Shown: piece after piece, positions 27,445-38,271 of the stretch
Layout: each line of letters begins with the position of its first letter
How positions within the stretch are numbered: position 1 is the first letter of the stretch
From: Halovivax gelatinilyticus
GTDB taxonomy: Archaea; Halobacteriota; Halobacteria; Halobacteriales; Natrialbaceae
NCBI RefSeq assembly: GCF_024300625.1
Contig: NZ_CP101322.1
Coordinates: 1,315,992-1,379,991 of the forward strand
Reading direction: 5' to 3'
Length of the DNA: 64,000 nt
Made by a program: the position numbers and the translations under genes
Notes under the pieces: generated by a model
The model's input: only the letters and a program-made list of their open reading frames with translations
The model's database searches: none
What the model was told of the DNA's origin: nothing

Positions 27445-28424
27445 GTCGCAGAAGGGAGAAAACCCAGAACGGGATTGAAACACCATCCTCATCTTGTGGG
27501 TGTATATGGTCGAACCGTCGCAGAAGGGAGAAAACCCAGAACGGGATTGAAACTTATGGATCACCCCCTCAATATCACCTTCCGAGTGTCGCAGAAGGGA
27601 GAAAACCCAGAACGGGATTGAAACAATCATCGGTCCTGTCAAACCTACCCTCACCATGATGTCGCAGAAGGGAGAAAACCCAGAACGGGATTGAAACCGG
27701 GAGATTCTGGCCGTTCGAACCGCATTCGGGGCGTCGCAGAAGGGAGAAAACCCAGAACGGGATTGAAACTTGGTGACGCCACGGACAATATCAGTGCGGT
27801 CGTCGTGTCGCAGAAGGGAGAAAACCCAGAACGGGATTGAAACATTGCCTTCGGCTGATCGCCACGATCGCGCAAGGCGGTCGCAGAAGGGAGAAAACCC
27901 AGAACGGGATTGAAACACCAGTGCCCGGTCTGTGGATGGGCCGTTATCCGCTCGTCGCAGAAGGGAGAAAACCCAGAACGGGATTGAAACTATTAACGCA
28001 CTCATTGGCGATACGGTAGTGCAGGTCGCAGAAGGGAGAAAACCCAGAACGGGATTGAAACCCCTCGGTGATCCACAGGTCGTATTCGTCGGATCCGTCG
28101 CAGAAGGGAGAAAACCCAGAACGGGATTGAAACCGTTAACTCCAGAGGGAAGAGCGCCACCTCGTCGAGCGTCGCAGAAGGGAGAAAACCCAGAACGGGA
28201 TTGAAACAAGTAGAGTTTTCATTAAACCATGTAACTGGGTCAGTCGCAGAAGGGAGAAAACCCAGAACGGGATTGAAACTCTAAGAGCATGGCTGTTGCA
28301 TCGATGGGTTCGTGTCGCAGAAGGGAGAAAACCCAGAACGGGATTGAAACACGTCAGGGAACGATCGAAAGGACTCGTCTACCGGACGTCGCAGAAGGGA
28401 GAAAACCCAGAACGGGACAAAACG
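27445..28424 (+). CRISPR. CRISPR array 2, subtype I-D: 14 repeats, 13 spacers
   Basis: The 37-nt repeat starts GTCGCAGAAGGGAG and ends ATTGAAAC. Repeat starts run from 27445 to 28388 with 34-37 nt spacers. The last copy (28388) matches only the first 30 bases and then diverges (GGGACAAAAC instead of GGGATTGAAAC), which marks the leader-distal end and confirms the direction. The repeat differs from array 1 at positions 8, 19, 23 and 29. Confidence 0.98.
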
Positions 28425-28614
28425 CGATGAATACCTCTCGGCGTTGCGGCAAATATTGAATGGGGCTCAGCCGTCAGGCAATACCCTCGTTTCCACGAAA
28501 AACGACCAAAATTGTCGTTCTATACTGGTTTCTTCGACGAGATTCGCCTGCAATTTGCCTTCATAAAGACGGACAGCCCGTCCCACGATAAAAATTTTAA
28601 TTTCCAACTAGTTG
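28425..28614. other. Array 2 downstream flank, possible gene fragment
   Basis: A plus-strand frame through the degenerate last repeat reads GTKRDEYLSALRQILNGAQP before losing character and ending at a TAA. It could be the remnant of a gene cut by array formation, or chance. The rest is AT-rich promoter sequence for the next element. Confidence 0.3.
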
Positions 28615-28629
28615 GTTAGATATAAGTAA
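28610..28629 (+). promoter_or_regulatory. TATA box of leader-RNA copy B
   Basis: GATATAAGTAA at about 28619-28629, preceded by an AT-rich stretch, predicts a start near 28648-28651, at the first base of the conserved stem. This is the same geometry as copy A. Confidence 0.6.
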
Positions 28630-28647
28630 CACTAATACGTACAGTCG

Positions 28648-28800
28648 GTCGGAAGCACCAGTCTCCACTCGCCAGGGGACAGGCACGAGAAATGTCCCGG
28701 GTGGGCAAACACCCGAGACTGTGGCTTCCAGTCGCGGCCGACCGAAGCCATGAATCCGTACCGCCTACCGAGACATAAACCTCTCGCACGACGCTCGAAT
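28648..28800 (+). ncRNA. Structured leader RNA, copy B (paralogue of 14620-14760)
   Basis: An outer stem pairs 28651-28656 (GGAAGC) with 28724-28729 (GCTTCC). An inner hairpin pairs CGGGTG (28698-28703) with CACCCG (28710-28715). A downstream hairpin CGAGA/TCTCG spans about 28769-28786. Blocks shared with copy A are in the same order and spacing, although intervening sequence has diverged. It leads directly into a 40-codon micro-ORF and a zinc-ribbon gene. Confidence 0.65.
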
Positions 28801-28872
28801 CGCCCGATATCACCAGCTACGCGGCCGGCGTTACAGCCGGTACCGTCACCGACGATGGGGGTCGTGGGGTGA
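28750..28872 (+). CDS. Micro-ORF B (40 residues) coupled to the zinc-ribbon gene
   Basis: ATG at 28750 to TGA at 28870-28872, overlapping the GTG start of the next gene (GTGA). Basic and Pro-rich, starting MNPYRLPRHKPLAR. It shares M..Y...R.K.LAR and genomic position with micro-ORF A; the remaining 25 residues are not conserved. It may be a regulatory peptide whose translation sets expression of the next gene. Confidence 0.5.
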   Translation: MNPYRLPRHKPLARRSNRPISPATRPALQPVPSPTMGVVG

Positions 28873-29117
28873 CCGATCGATCGCCGAGTCGCGACGCAGA
28901 TCGGGACGCGGCGTCGGGGACCGACGAGACGTCGGCCCGCGACGCGTGCGAGCGAGGCGAGCCGGATGCGGAGGCTTCGGAGCTGTCGCGATGTCCGCGG
29001 TGTGGCACGCCAGTCGCGATGCTCACGATCTGCGGGCCGATGGACGCGCGGGTCGCCCCGTGTGGCTGTCGGCTCGCCGTCGCGGACGTGAACGAGCTGA
29101 CGGATTCGTCCTCGTAG
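28869..29117 (+). CDS. Small CPxCG zinc-ribbon protein B
   Basis: 82 residues from GTG at 28869. An acidic, Asp/Ala/Glu-rich N-terminal half is followed by a zinc-ribbon CPRCG (near 42) and CGC (near 66), the pattern of haloarchaeal small CPxCG-related zinc-finger proteins. Its start overlaps the micro-ORF stop. It has the same gene order as at 14.7-15.1 kb. Confidence 0.75.
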   Translation: MTDRSPSRDADRDAASGTDETSARDACERGEPDAEASELSRCPRCGTPVAMLTICGPMDARVAPCGCRLAVADVNELTDSSS

Positions 29118-29753
29118 CCTGCGCGAACGCGGCCGGACCGCTAACGGCCGGGAAGATTGAGACGCGACAACCGCCGACCGTCGCACCGTTCGCCCGTTCG
29201 AACGGTGGCGTCTGTGGCCTGTCCTGCGTCGCGCTCGTACGTGCTCGTCGACTGGAGCATGACCGTCGTCGTGTGAGAGTCGTCAGCACAGCGGAGAACA
29301 CACCCCGGAGACGGGTGATAGCACCCTGGAGACGATCATCACCGATGGAGTGGCCAGATCGAACGAATCCCACCGCAGTGACGGGCACCCGACAAATGAC
29401 AGATATGCGCTAATTTTGTGCTCGAAATCGTATGTCGCTATACGAAATCGATCGATGTCGGCACGTGGCGAGAACGAACCGAGACGGTAGATAGGACGCC
29501 CCCAGTGGCCGAATTCGTGAAAATCCACCCCGATACAAAGATATACGTTCGGGATATTTTAATAATTTAAGCGACACCAAGTGGGCAAACGGCAGCCCAC
29601 AGCGCCGACGGTCGCCAGCGCGACGCCGATCCGATACGTGGGTATCCGACGGCTGGGCTGGCCGGGACAACCGACCAGGGACTATCGCGGCGAAAAAGGG
29701 TTCGTTCGAGCGAACCAGTCGTCGTGTCGTCCCGATCGATCGAGACGAACGAT
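29118..29753. other. Intergenic region without a convincing gene
   Basis: About 630 bases. Frames are basic and Arg/Ser-rich on both strands. An AT-rich stretch at about 29550-29575 (TTTTAATAATTTAAG) could be a promoter, but I see no gene that it would serve. Confidence 0.45.
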
Positions 29754-29939
29754 CTACCGGCTCGGCAGGTCCGGTCGGTCCGCGTCGTGTTCTTCGATAC
29801 ACCCTCTCCACTGGGCGAGTTCGTTCGCGACCCAGGTGGCGGTGCCGAGGATGCCGCTGCTAAAGAGGAATCCGAGCCCGCACGGATTCCCGAGCAGGCC
29901 GAGGACGAGCGCGATGATCGCGCTCAGGGCCGTCAGCAA
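29754..29939 (-). CDS. Small hydrophobic protein downstream of sufS (start uncertain)
   Basis: 61 residues from TTG at 29939: two hydrophobic segments (LTALSAIIALVLGLLG and LGFLFSSGILGTATWVA), then an acidic tail. The frame continues upstream with coherent sequence (GPDGCRILNTLRRVLG) as far as the sufS stop codon and is in the same frame as sufS, with no ATG or GTG between. It may therefore start further upstream in a way I cannot see, or be a decayed gene. Confidence 0.4.
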   Translation of the reverse strand: MLTALSAIIALVLGLLGNPCGLGFLFSSGILGTATWVANELAQWRGCIEEHDADRPDLPSR

Positions 29940-30032
29940 GCCGAGGACGCGACGCAGCGTGTTCAGGATGCGACAGCCGTCGGGCCCGCGAGCGCAGATC
30001 GCCGCAATCGATCCTCGATTCGGCCGAGTCAG

Positions 30033-31283
30033 TCACCCGAACAGCGTTTTCGCGTCCTCGATCGCGGAGACGAGCGGCTCAATCTCGTCCTCGCGATTGT
30101 AGACGTAGAACGAGGCGCGCGCCGACGCCGCGACCCCGAGCTTGTCGTGAAGCGGCTGGGTGCAGTGGTCGCCGGCCCTGATCGCCACGGCGTGGTCGTT
30201 ACAGATCGACGCGAGGTCGTGAGCGTGGACGCCGTCGACGTTGAAGCTCACCAGACCGCCGCGGTCGGGGCCGGGTTCCGGGCCGTAGATTTCGACGCCG
30301 CCGAGATCAGTGAGCGTCTCGTAGAGCGCCGCAGCCAGGCGTTCTTCGTGCTCGCGGACGCGCTCCATCCCGAGGTCGTCGAGGTAGTCGACGGCCGCGT
30401 GGAGGCCGACGGCCTCGGCGATCGGCGGCGTTCCCGGTTCGAACTTCCAGGGCAACTCGCCCCAGGTCGATTCCTCGAAGGTGACCTTGCGGATCATGCC
30501 GCCGCCGTAGAGGTACGGGTCCATCTTCGAGAGCAGTTCTTTCTTGCCGTAGAGACAGCCGATACCCGTCGGGCCGGCCATCTTGTGGGCCGAGAATGCG
30601 TAGAAGTCGGCGTCTAGCGCCTCGACGTCGACCGGGCGGGTGGGAACCGCCTGCGCGCCGTCGATGAACGCGAGCGCGTCGTTCGCGTGGGCGAGGTCGA
30701 TCAGATCGTCGACGGGGTTGACCGTCCCCAGCGTGTTCGAAACGTGGACGGCCGAGACCAGCGCGGTGTCGTCGGTGATGATCTCCCGGGCGTGGTCCAT
30801 GTCGAGCCGGCCGTCGTCGGGATCGACGGCGATGTAGCGTACGTCCGCGCCGGTTCGCTTTGCGACCTGCTGCCAGGTGACCAGCGAGGCGTGGTGTTCC
30901 ATCTCCGTGAGGACGACCTCGTCGCCCGGTCCGAGTTCGCGCAGCCCCCAGGCCTGGGCGATCAGATTCTCGCTCTCGGTCGTGTTCTTCGTGAAGATAA
31001 TCTCCTCGCGACCGCCGCTGGCGCCGACGAACTCGGCGACGCGGTCGTGGGCCTCCTCGTAGGCGATGGATGCCTCCTGACTCAGGTGGTGGATGCCGCG
31101 GTGGACGTTGGCGTTGGTCTCCCGGTAGTAGTCGCTCATCGCGTCGACGACCGGATCGGGCGTCTGGGTCGTCGCCGCGTTATCGAGGTAGACGAGTGGG
31201 CTGCCGTCGAACTCCCGGTCGAGGATGGGATACTCGGCGCGAACGGAGTCGACGTCGAGCGGCTCGACGCGCTGGTGGCTCAT
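30033..31283 (-). CDS. sufS: Cysteine desulfurase SufS
   Basis: 416 residues. A PLP enzyme that takes sulfur from cysteine for Fe-S cluster assembly. Seen: NAATTQTP near the start, EMEHHASL with the PLP-stacking His, the Schiff-base lysine in SAHKMAGPTG (about 230), and the persulfide cysteine in RAGDHCTQPLH (about 373). Class II (SufS) length and loop. The scaffold sufU is on the same strand but 17 kb downstream. Confidence 0.96.
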   Translation of the reverse strand: MSHQRVEPLDVDSVRAEYPILDREFDGSPLVYLDNAATTQTPDPVVDAMSDYYRETNANVHRGIHHLSQEASIAYEEAHDRVAEFVGASGGREEIIFTKNTTESENLIAQAWGLRELGPGDEVVLTEMEHHASLVTWQQVAKRTGADVRYIAVDPDDGRLDMDHAREIITDDTALVSAVHVSNTLGTVNPVDDLIDLAHANDALAFIDGAQAVPTRPVDVEALDADFYAFSAHKMAGPTGIGCLYGKKELLSKMDPYLYGGGMIRKVTFEESTWGELPWKFEPGTPPIAEAVGLHAAVDYLDDLGMERVREHEERLAAALYETLTDLGGVEIYGPEPGPDRGGLVSFNVDGVHAHDLASICNDHAVAIRAGDHCTQPLHDKLGVAASARASFYVYNREDEIEPLVSAIEDAKTLFG

Positions 31284-31377
31284 TGAGGGCTAGTGGGCGC
31301 TCCAGTCAAAACACTCCTTCGGTCGCGGCTCGATTCGACGATATCGGCGACGAAAAACGGGCGCTCGGACAGGAACC

Positions 31378-32241
31378 TCACGCGGAGATTTCGAGCAGGC
31401 GCGCCTCGCAGTCGTTACAGGTGACGGCGTACACCTCGTAGGAGCGACAGCACGACTCGACGGTCTCGTTGTCGATCTCGATCTCACCGTCACAGCTGGG
31501 GCAGGTTTCGAGAAATGCCCGGAGTCCGCCGACGATCTGACCGCGGGCGGCCAACGGCAGGTCCGTCCAGCCGGATAGTTCTTCGTCGAGCAACCGGGCC
31601 CCCGCGAGATCCGCGATCAGCGCGGATTCGGACTCCCAGTGGGCGACGGTGCCCGCCTCCGCCGTGACGACGATCCGATCCTGGCCCTCGCGGTCGTCGA
31701 GTTCGACGGTTTCGGGGTCGAGTTCGACGAAGGCGGCGACCTGAGCGGTTCGGTCGCCCGATCGGACCGACTCGACGTGTTCGCGCCAGCGCTCGCGCAG
31801 GCCGTCGGCGAGACAGAGGTCGTCAACCTCAGCACAGGGGACGAGGACGCCTCCGTCGACGAGCGTCTCCTCGGGATCGACCGGCTCCGGGTCACCTTCG
31901 TCGAACTCCTCGACCTGGGAGAGCGAGCCGTCGGCGTCGAGGCCCGGTCCCTTATCGTACTTCGCGAGCAGCCAATCTGGGAAGTAACGCTTCGTCAGCG
32001 TCGGCGTCCCGGGGACGAGGTACCCACGAAAGTAGATCGCCCCGAGGGCGGGGACGAAGACGGTCACGGAGACGGCGCCACCGACACCGGCGTCGGCCGC
32101 CACCCAGGCGCCGACTCCGAGTCCGCTGGCGAGAACGCCAGCGAGGACGACGTTTACGATCGTACACGGAATGCATCGGTTGTCGCCGGTGTACTCCGGC
32201 TGGCGAAGCCGCGCGGCGACCCGAGTGATGCCGTACGTCAT
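31378..32241 (-). CDS. Membrane protein with C-terminal zinc-binding domain
   Basis: 287 residues. Two N-terminal membrane segments (about 25-48 and 56-75) follow a CIPCTIVN motif. A long acidic cytoplasmic region follows, then a C-terminal Cys cluster CPSCDGEI...ESCC...CNDCEARLLE suggesting a zinc ribbon. Conserved haloarchaeal protein of unknown function. It is upstream of sufS on the same strand, with a gap of about 95 bases. Confidence 0.8.
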   Translation of the reverse strand: MTYGITRVAARLRQPEYTGDNRCIPCTIVNVVLAGVLASGLGVGAWVAADAGVGGAVSVTVFVPALGAIYFRGYLVPGTPTLTKRYFPDWLLAKYDKGPGLDADGSLSQVEEFDEGDPEPVDPEETLVDGGVLVPCAEVDDLCLADGLRERWREHVESVRSGDRTAQVAAFVELDPETVELDDREGQDRIVVTAEAGTVAHWESESALIADLAGARLLDEELSGWTDLPLAARGQIVGGLRAFLETCPSCDGEIEIDNETVESCCRSYEVYAVTCNDCEARLLEISA

Positions 32242-32373
32242 ACCACCACCGTCGGGTAGGGAGATAAAAAATTCACCGGTCGTTGCGGGATGAACGAGGC
32301 GAACTGGTGTAAATATCGGCGAAGGGCGAATCGTCGGTGTTCGACGAGGACGTCGGGAATCCGGCGTGACAGT

Positions 32374-32901
32374 TCAGGGATGGTCGCGGCCGGTCCGATC
32401 CGGCGGACTCGGAGTCGGGGCGGGTCTCGCGTATCGACGGGAGATGGCAACTGAGACGGCCCGTCCGCGACGGATCGCTCGTCCGAGGAGCCACCGGGCG
32501 AGCGTCGGCGCGGCAGCGATTCCGAGAAGCATCGTCGCGATGACGATGAACCACCCTGAAGCGACGGTCGTGATCGGTTCCAGCACGGTCATGCTGAGGA
32601 GGACCCAGCCCGCCATCAGAACGAGCAGGATCGCGACGTAGCAGGCGATCACGCAGACCGCCCAGAGCCGTGACCGCGTGGTCTCGGCGGGCAGTTGCGA
32701 TCCGGGGGCGAATCGTGCGGACGGTCGTGGTTCGATGCGGCTGGATAGTTTTCGTGGAGCGATTCGGTTCGACAGGCCGTGTGGAACCTTCCGGGTCGAC
32801 GGGTCGCGTAAAACGGCCGGGGTGGACGATCCAGCCGGGGTGGACGATCCAGCCGGGTCGGATCCTTCGGCCGAACGGTGGTTTGTGGTGGTACTCGTCA
32901 T
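32374..32901 (-). CDS. Two-segment membrane protein with Ser/Pro-rich N-terminus
   Basis: 175 residues from ATG at 32901 (a GTG six codons upstream is possible). The N-terminal 70 residues contain a short repeat (AGSSTPAGSSTPA) encoded by tandem copies at about 32820-32860. Two hydrophobic helices follow (about 82-104 and 113-135), then a basic tail. A TATA-like ACATATTATCC lies upstream. No recognised family. Confidence 0.6.
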   Translation of the reverse strand: MTSTTTNHRSAEGSDPAGSSTPAGSSTPAVLRDPSTRKVPHGLSNRIAPRKLSSRIEPRPSARFAPGSQLPAETTRSRLWAVCVIACYVAILLVLMAGWVLLSMTVLEPITTVASGWFIVIATMLLGIAAAPTLARWLLGRAIRRGRAVSVAISRRYARPAPTPSPPDRTGRDHP

Positions 32902-33025
32902 CGAGTATACACAGGTCACACCGGATAATATGTGTTAGCAGAATATCATTTCAGTTGCATCGCTAACCGAAGTGAGCTTCTGATAGGAAACTGGCGTAAA
33001 TCGTATTTACAAGGTGGTTTGTGAC

Positions 33026-33379
33026 TCACTCGTCGTCAGAAACGATACTGAGGTACGGCCGAAGGGAGGCGGCGTCTACCGCTAATTCGACCGTTTCGGC
33101 GGTTGCGTCGTACCGCGCGAGTCCGGCGTCGACGAGCTGGGGTAGGTGGCGGTGGTGTAGGTCGACGAGAATGCGTTGGTACCAGTCGTAGGACGCTTGA
33201 TCTTCCGCGATGGCGATGTACTCGGCGAGGTCACCGAGGCTGATCGCGGCGGGTTTGCTCGCGAGGTAGACGAGCGTGTGCTGTCGGCGCGTGTCGGCGA
33301 GTGCGCCGAATATCGCCGTCGGTGAGGGGGTTCTGTGTTCGGGCCCGACTGTCCGTGGATTTCGGGTTTCTGGCTTCAT
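33026..33379 (-). CDS. DUF7344-like helix-turn-helix regulator
   Basis: 117 residues. IFGALADTRRQHTLVYLA begins the winged helix, and the segment from DLHHRHLPQLVDAGLARYD continues it, with a C-terminal LSIVSDDE tail. It resembles the product of 13483-13815 in layout. Probable DNA-binding regulator; target unknown. Confidence 0.75.
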   Translation of the reverse strand: MKPETRNPRTVGPEHRTPSPTAIFGALADTRRQHTLVYLASKPAAISLGDLAEYIAIAEDQASYDWYQRILVDLHHRHLPQLVDAGLARYDATAETVELAVDAASLRPYLSIVSDDE

Positions 33380-33528
33380 AGTGACTCTGTACCATACCTA
33401 CGCGCTGACACCAACGACTCGTCACGACCGACTTCAGCAGAGTACGTCTCCACGTGAGGGGGCCACCCACATAAACATTATTGAGTAAAAAATGAACTAG
33501 AAACAAAATGGTACAGACGGATTACCGG

Positions 33529-33735
33529 TCACTCTTCGAGGAACTCGGGTTCGTACGCCAGCGTTATCGGGTCGGTGCGCTCGATCGTTACCGTCCAGTC
33601 GGGTGCGTCAGAGACGGGAACCGCGAGTTCCCAGGTTCCTTCGACGGAAACACCACGACCGAAGGCGTCCATCACGAGCGCGTGTAAGTCTCGCTCGAAA
33701 GCGGCGATCGATTCGGTGGAGGGGGACTGGGTCAT
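33529..33735 (-). CDS. Small acidic hypothetical protein
   Basis: 68 residues from ATG at 33735 (MTQSPSTESIAAFERDLHAL); an in-frame upstream ATG would add nine residues. It has an N-terminal helix, then strands around VEGTWELAVPV and WTVTIERTD. Acidic, with haloarchaeal codon use. The small conserved family is not named with confidence. Confidence 0.65.
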   Translation of the reverse strand: MTQSPSTESIAAFERDLHALVMDAFGRGVSVEGTWELAVPVSDAPDWTVTIERTDPITLAYEPEFLEE

Positions 33736-34071
33736 GATACAGAGCGTTGTCAGAACACTCACAGTGTTCAGGTATCGAGCCGAGATAAGGATGTCCCTCG
33801 ATCCCCGTTTGTGAGAGCGTTGACCCCGTTTCCGTGCAAAAACGGAACCGCAGTCTGTCGTATCCGAGCGCTACGTGAGCGGATCGGATCCGAACAGTGA
33901 CACAGTCTGTGCTTACCCGAACAGTGACTCAGAGTATCGGCTCGAACACAGTGAGGCGGATCGAACGTTCGATTCCGACACTGATAGACCGACTGAGAGG
34001 CGTCGGTCGGCGCCAGCACGACGGTCGGTTCAGGTCGAAAGATTTAGTTCCCGACGGCCGTATGGGCAGGT
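33736..34071. other. Intergenic region with short direct repeats; Sec61beta promoter
   Basis: The word CGAACAGTGAC(A/T)CAG occurs twice (about 33891 and 33918), with a related CGAACACAGTGAGG at about 33943. AGATTTAGTTC at about 34040-34050 is a plausible TATA region for the next gene. No gene called. Confidence 0.45.
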
Positions 34072-34233
34072 ATGGATAAAGGTCAGAACACTGGCGGGCT
34101 GATGTCCAGTGCCGGACTCGTCCGGTACTTCGACGCGGAGGACTCGAACGCCATTCGAATCGATCCCAAGACGGTCATCGTCTTCGGACTCCTCCTCGGT
34201 GTCTTCGTTCAGCTACTGACGTTCATCTCCTGA
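34072..34233 (+). CDS. Sec61beta/SecG preprotein translocase subunit
   Basis: 53 residues. Small subunit of the Sec translocon in the membrane. [20 protein letters not shown] followed by one C-terminal transmembrane helix ([19 protein letters not shown]) is the archaeal Sec61beta signature. ATG at 34072 with a TATA region about 25-30 bases upstream. Confidence 0.93.
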   Translation: MDKGQNTGGLMSSAGLVRYFDAEDSNAIRIDPKTVIVFGLLLGVFVQLLTFIS

Positions 34234-34370
34234 ACGGAGACGCCGGCTCGAGCCATTTTGGCGAGCGGATAGCTGCTTCTGTATTGCGCGTCGTGTGCGA
34301 ATCACACCGAAACCGCCGCGGGTACCGCCGATGACGCGGCGCTTTTATCGAAGAATCACCTATCGACCCC

Positions 34371-34982
34371 ATGTCACTGACCGCGGGTGTCGTCGCCGTC
34401 CAGGGCGACGTCGCCGAACACGCCGGGGCGATCGAACGCGCTTGCGCCCGACGCGACCGCGACGTCGAAGTGATCGAAATACGTGACTCCGGGCTGGTTC
34501 CCGACTGCGACCTGCTGGCGATGCCCGGTGGGGAGTCGACGACGATCTCCCGGCTGATTCACGCCGACGGAATCGCCCCGGAGATCCGCGAGCACGTCGA
34601 CGCGGGAAAGCCGCTCTTTGCCACGTGCGCCGGGTTGATCGTCGCGTCGCGCGACGCCGCCGACGATCGCGTCGACGAACTCGGCCTCCTCGACGTGACC
34701 GTCGAGCGCAACGCGTTCGGCCGCCAGCGGGACAGCTTCGAGGCGCCGCTCGACGTCGACGGCCTCGACGAGCCGTTCCCCGCCGTCTTCATTCGCGCAC
34801 CCGCCATCGACGAGGTCGGTTCTGCCGACGTCCTCGCGAGCTGGGACGGCCGACCGGTCGCCGTCCGACAGGGGCCCGTCCTCGCGACGGCGTTTCACCC
34901 GGAACTCACCCCGGACGATCGGCTGCACGATCTGGCGTTCTTCGGGAACGATCGGGCGACGATCGAATCCCAGACCGACTGA
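34371..34982 (+). CDS. pdxT: PdxT, glutaminase subunit of pyridoxal 5'-phosphate synthase
   Basis: 203 residues. It releases ammonia from glutamine for the PdxS synthase. Class I glutaminase features: MPGGEST (oxyanion turn, about 46), the nucleophile Cys in LFATCAGLI (about 84), and the catalytic His-Glu in AFHPELT (about 181). No pdxS is adjacent; in haloarchaea the two are often apart. Confidence 0.95.
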   Translation: MSLTAGVVAVQGDVAEHAGAIERACARRDRDVEVIEIRDSGLVPDCDLLAMPGGESTTISRLIHADGIAPEIREHVDAGKPLFATCAGLIVASRDAADDRVDELGLLDVTVERNAFGRQRDSFEAPLDVDGLDEPFPAVFIRAPAIDEVGSADVLASWDGRPVAVRQGPVLATAFHPELTPDDRLHDLAFFGNDRATIESQTD

Positions 34983-35099
34983 GACGGCGCCGACGTCTCC
35001 GACCGCAACGCCGGCACGCTCGTGGGCCGACAACTCCGCGCGGTCGGAGACCGTCTCGACGGCGCAGGGCTTTTTCTCCACCGGCCCCGTCGATCGGGT

Positions 35100-35567
35100 A
35101 TGAACGCGACCATCGAAGGGGTCCGTCTCGCAGGGACGCCCGAGGGAGCGGTGCCGGTGTTGATCCTCGGCGTCGAAGACGAAGACGACGTCGTGCCGAT
35201 CTTCGTCGGGATGCAGGAGGCGACCAGCATCGCTCGCGGCCTCGAGGCGGCCGACATCGGCCGACCGCTCACGCACGACCTCCTGCTCGACGTGATGGAA
35301 GAACTCGGCGGACGCGTCGAGCGGGTCGTGGTCAGCGACGTCGAAGAGGACGGGCTCGACGGTGGGACGTACATCGCCGACCTGCACGTGACGACGCCGC
35401 GTGATAGCGTCGTCGTCGACGCCCGACCGAGCGACTCGCTCGCCCTGGCCGCCCGCACGAACGTCCCGATCGAGATCACCGAGGGCGTCTTCGAGCGCGG
35501 TCGAGAGGACCCGGCGAAGTTCGACCAGCTAACGGACATTCGCGACGTCGGAGGGGAACTCGAATGA
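35100..35567 (+). CDS. Bifunctional nuclease (BFN/DUF151) domain protein
   Basis: 155 residues from ATG at 35100. The BFN fold signature is visible: LILGVEDEDDVVPIFVGMQEA, then RPLTHDLLLDVMEELGG, then a VVDARPSDSLALAART motif. The family has reported nuclease activity, but its role in archaea is unclear. It overlaps hisE by 4 bases (ATGA). Confidence 0.88.
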   Translation: MNATIEGVRLAGTPEGAVPVLILGVEDEDDVVPIFVGMQEATSIARGLEAADIGRPLTHDLLLDVMEELGGRVERVVVSDVEEDGLDGGTYIADLHVTTPRDSVVVDARPSDSLALAARTNVPIEITEGVFERGREDPAKFDQLTDIRDVGGELE

Positions 35568-35911
35568 GCGGCGACGAGCGCGTCCGAAGCGACGAGTTCG
35601 CCGAGCCACCGGAGGCGGACGCCCCTGACGCCGCGATCCTCGCCGAACTCTTCTCGATCATCGAATCACGCAAGGAAAGCCGCCCGGAGGGATCGTACAC
35701 GGCGTCGCTGTTCGTCCACGAGAAGGGCGAAAACGCCGTCCTCGAGAAACTCGGCGAAGAGACGACCGAGGTGATCCTCGCCGCGAAGGACGACGATCAC
35801 GAGGAACTCGCCTACGAGTCGGCCGACCTGGTCTACCACCTGCTGGTCTTGCTCTCGATGAAGGAGATGGATCTCTCGGATCTGCTCGAAGAACTGGAAT
35901 CGCGGCTGTGA
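35564..35911 (+). CDS. hisE: Phosphoribosyl-ATP pyrophosphatase
   Basis: 115 residues. Second step of histidine synthesis: PR-ATP to PR-AMP. The all-alpha MazG-like fold shows ENAVLEKLGEETTEVILAA followed by EELAYESADLVYHLLVLL, with the metal-binding acidic residues. Coupled to the preceding BFN gene by an ATGA overlap. Confidence 0.95.
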   Translation: MSGDERVRSDEFAEPPEADAPDAAILAELFSIIESRKESRPEGSYTASLFVHEKGENAVLEKLGEETTEVILAAKDDDHEELAYESADLVYHLLVLLSMKEMDLSDLLEELESRL

Positions 35912-35959
35912 ACTCACGCTTCGGAGTTGGTCCACGGCAGCTACCTGTCCGCTCGGACG

Positions 35960-38269
<2,310 letters not shown>

Positions 38270-38271
38270 CG

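Noticed and set aside
28632-29186. 184-codon minus-strand frame over leader copy B and zinc-ribbon gene B
   Set aside because: Extremely Arg-rich; explained by the coding bias of the opposite strand.
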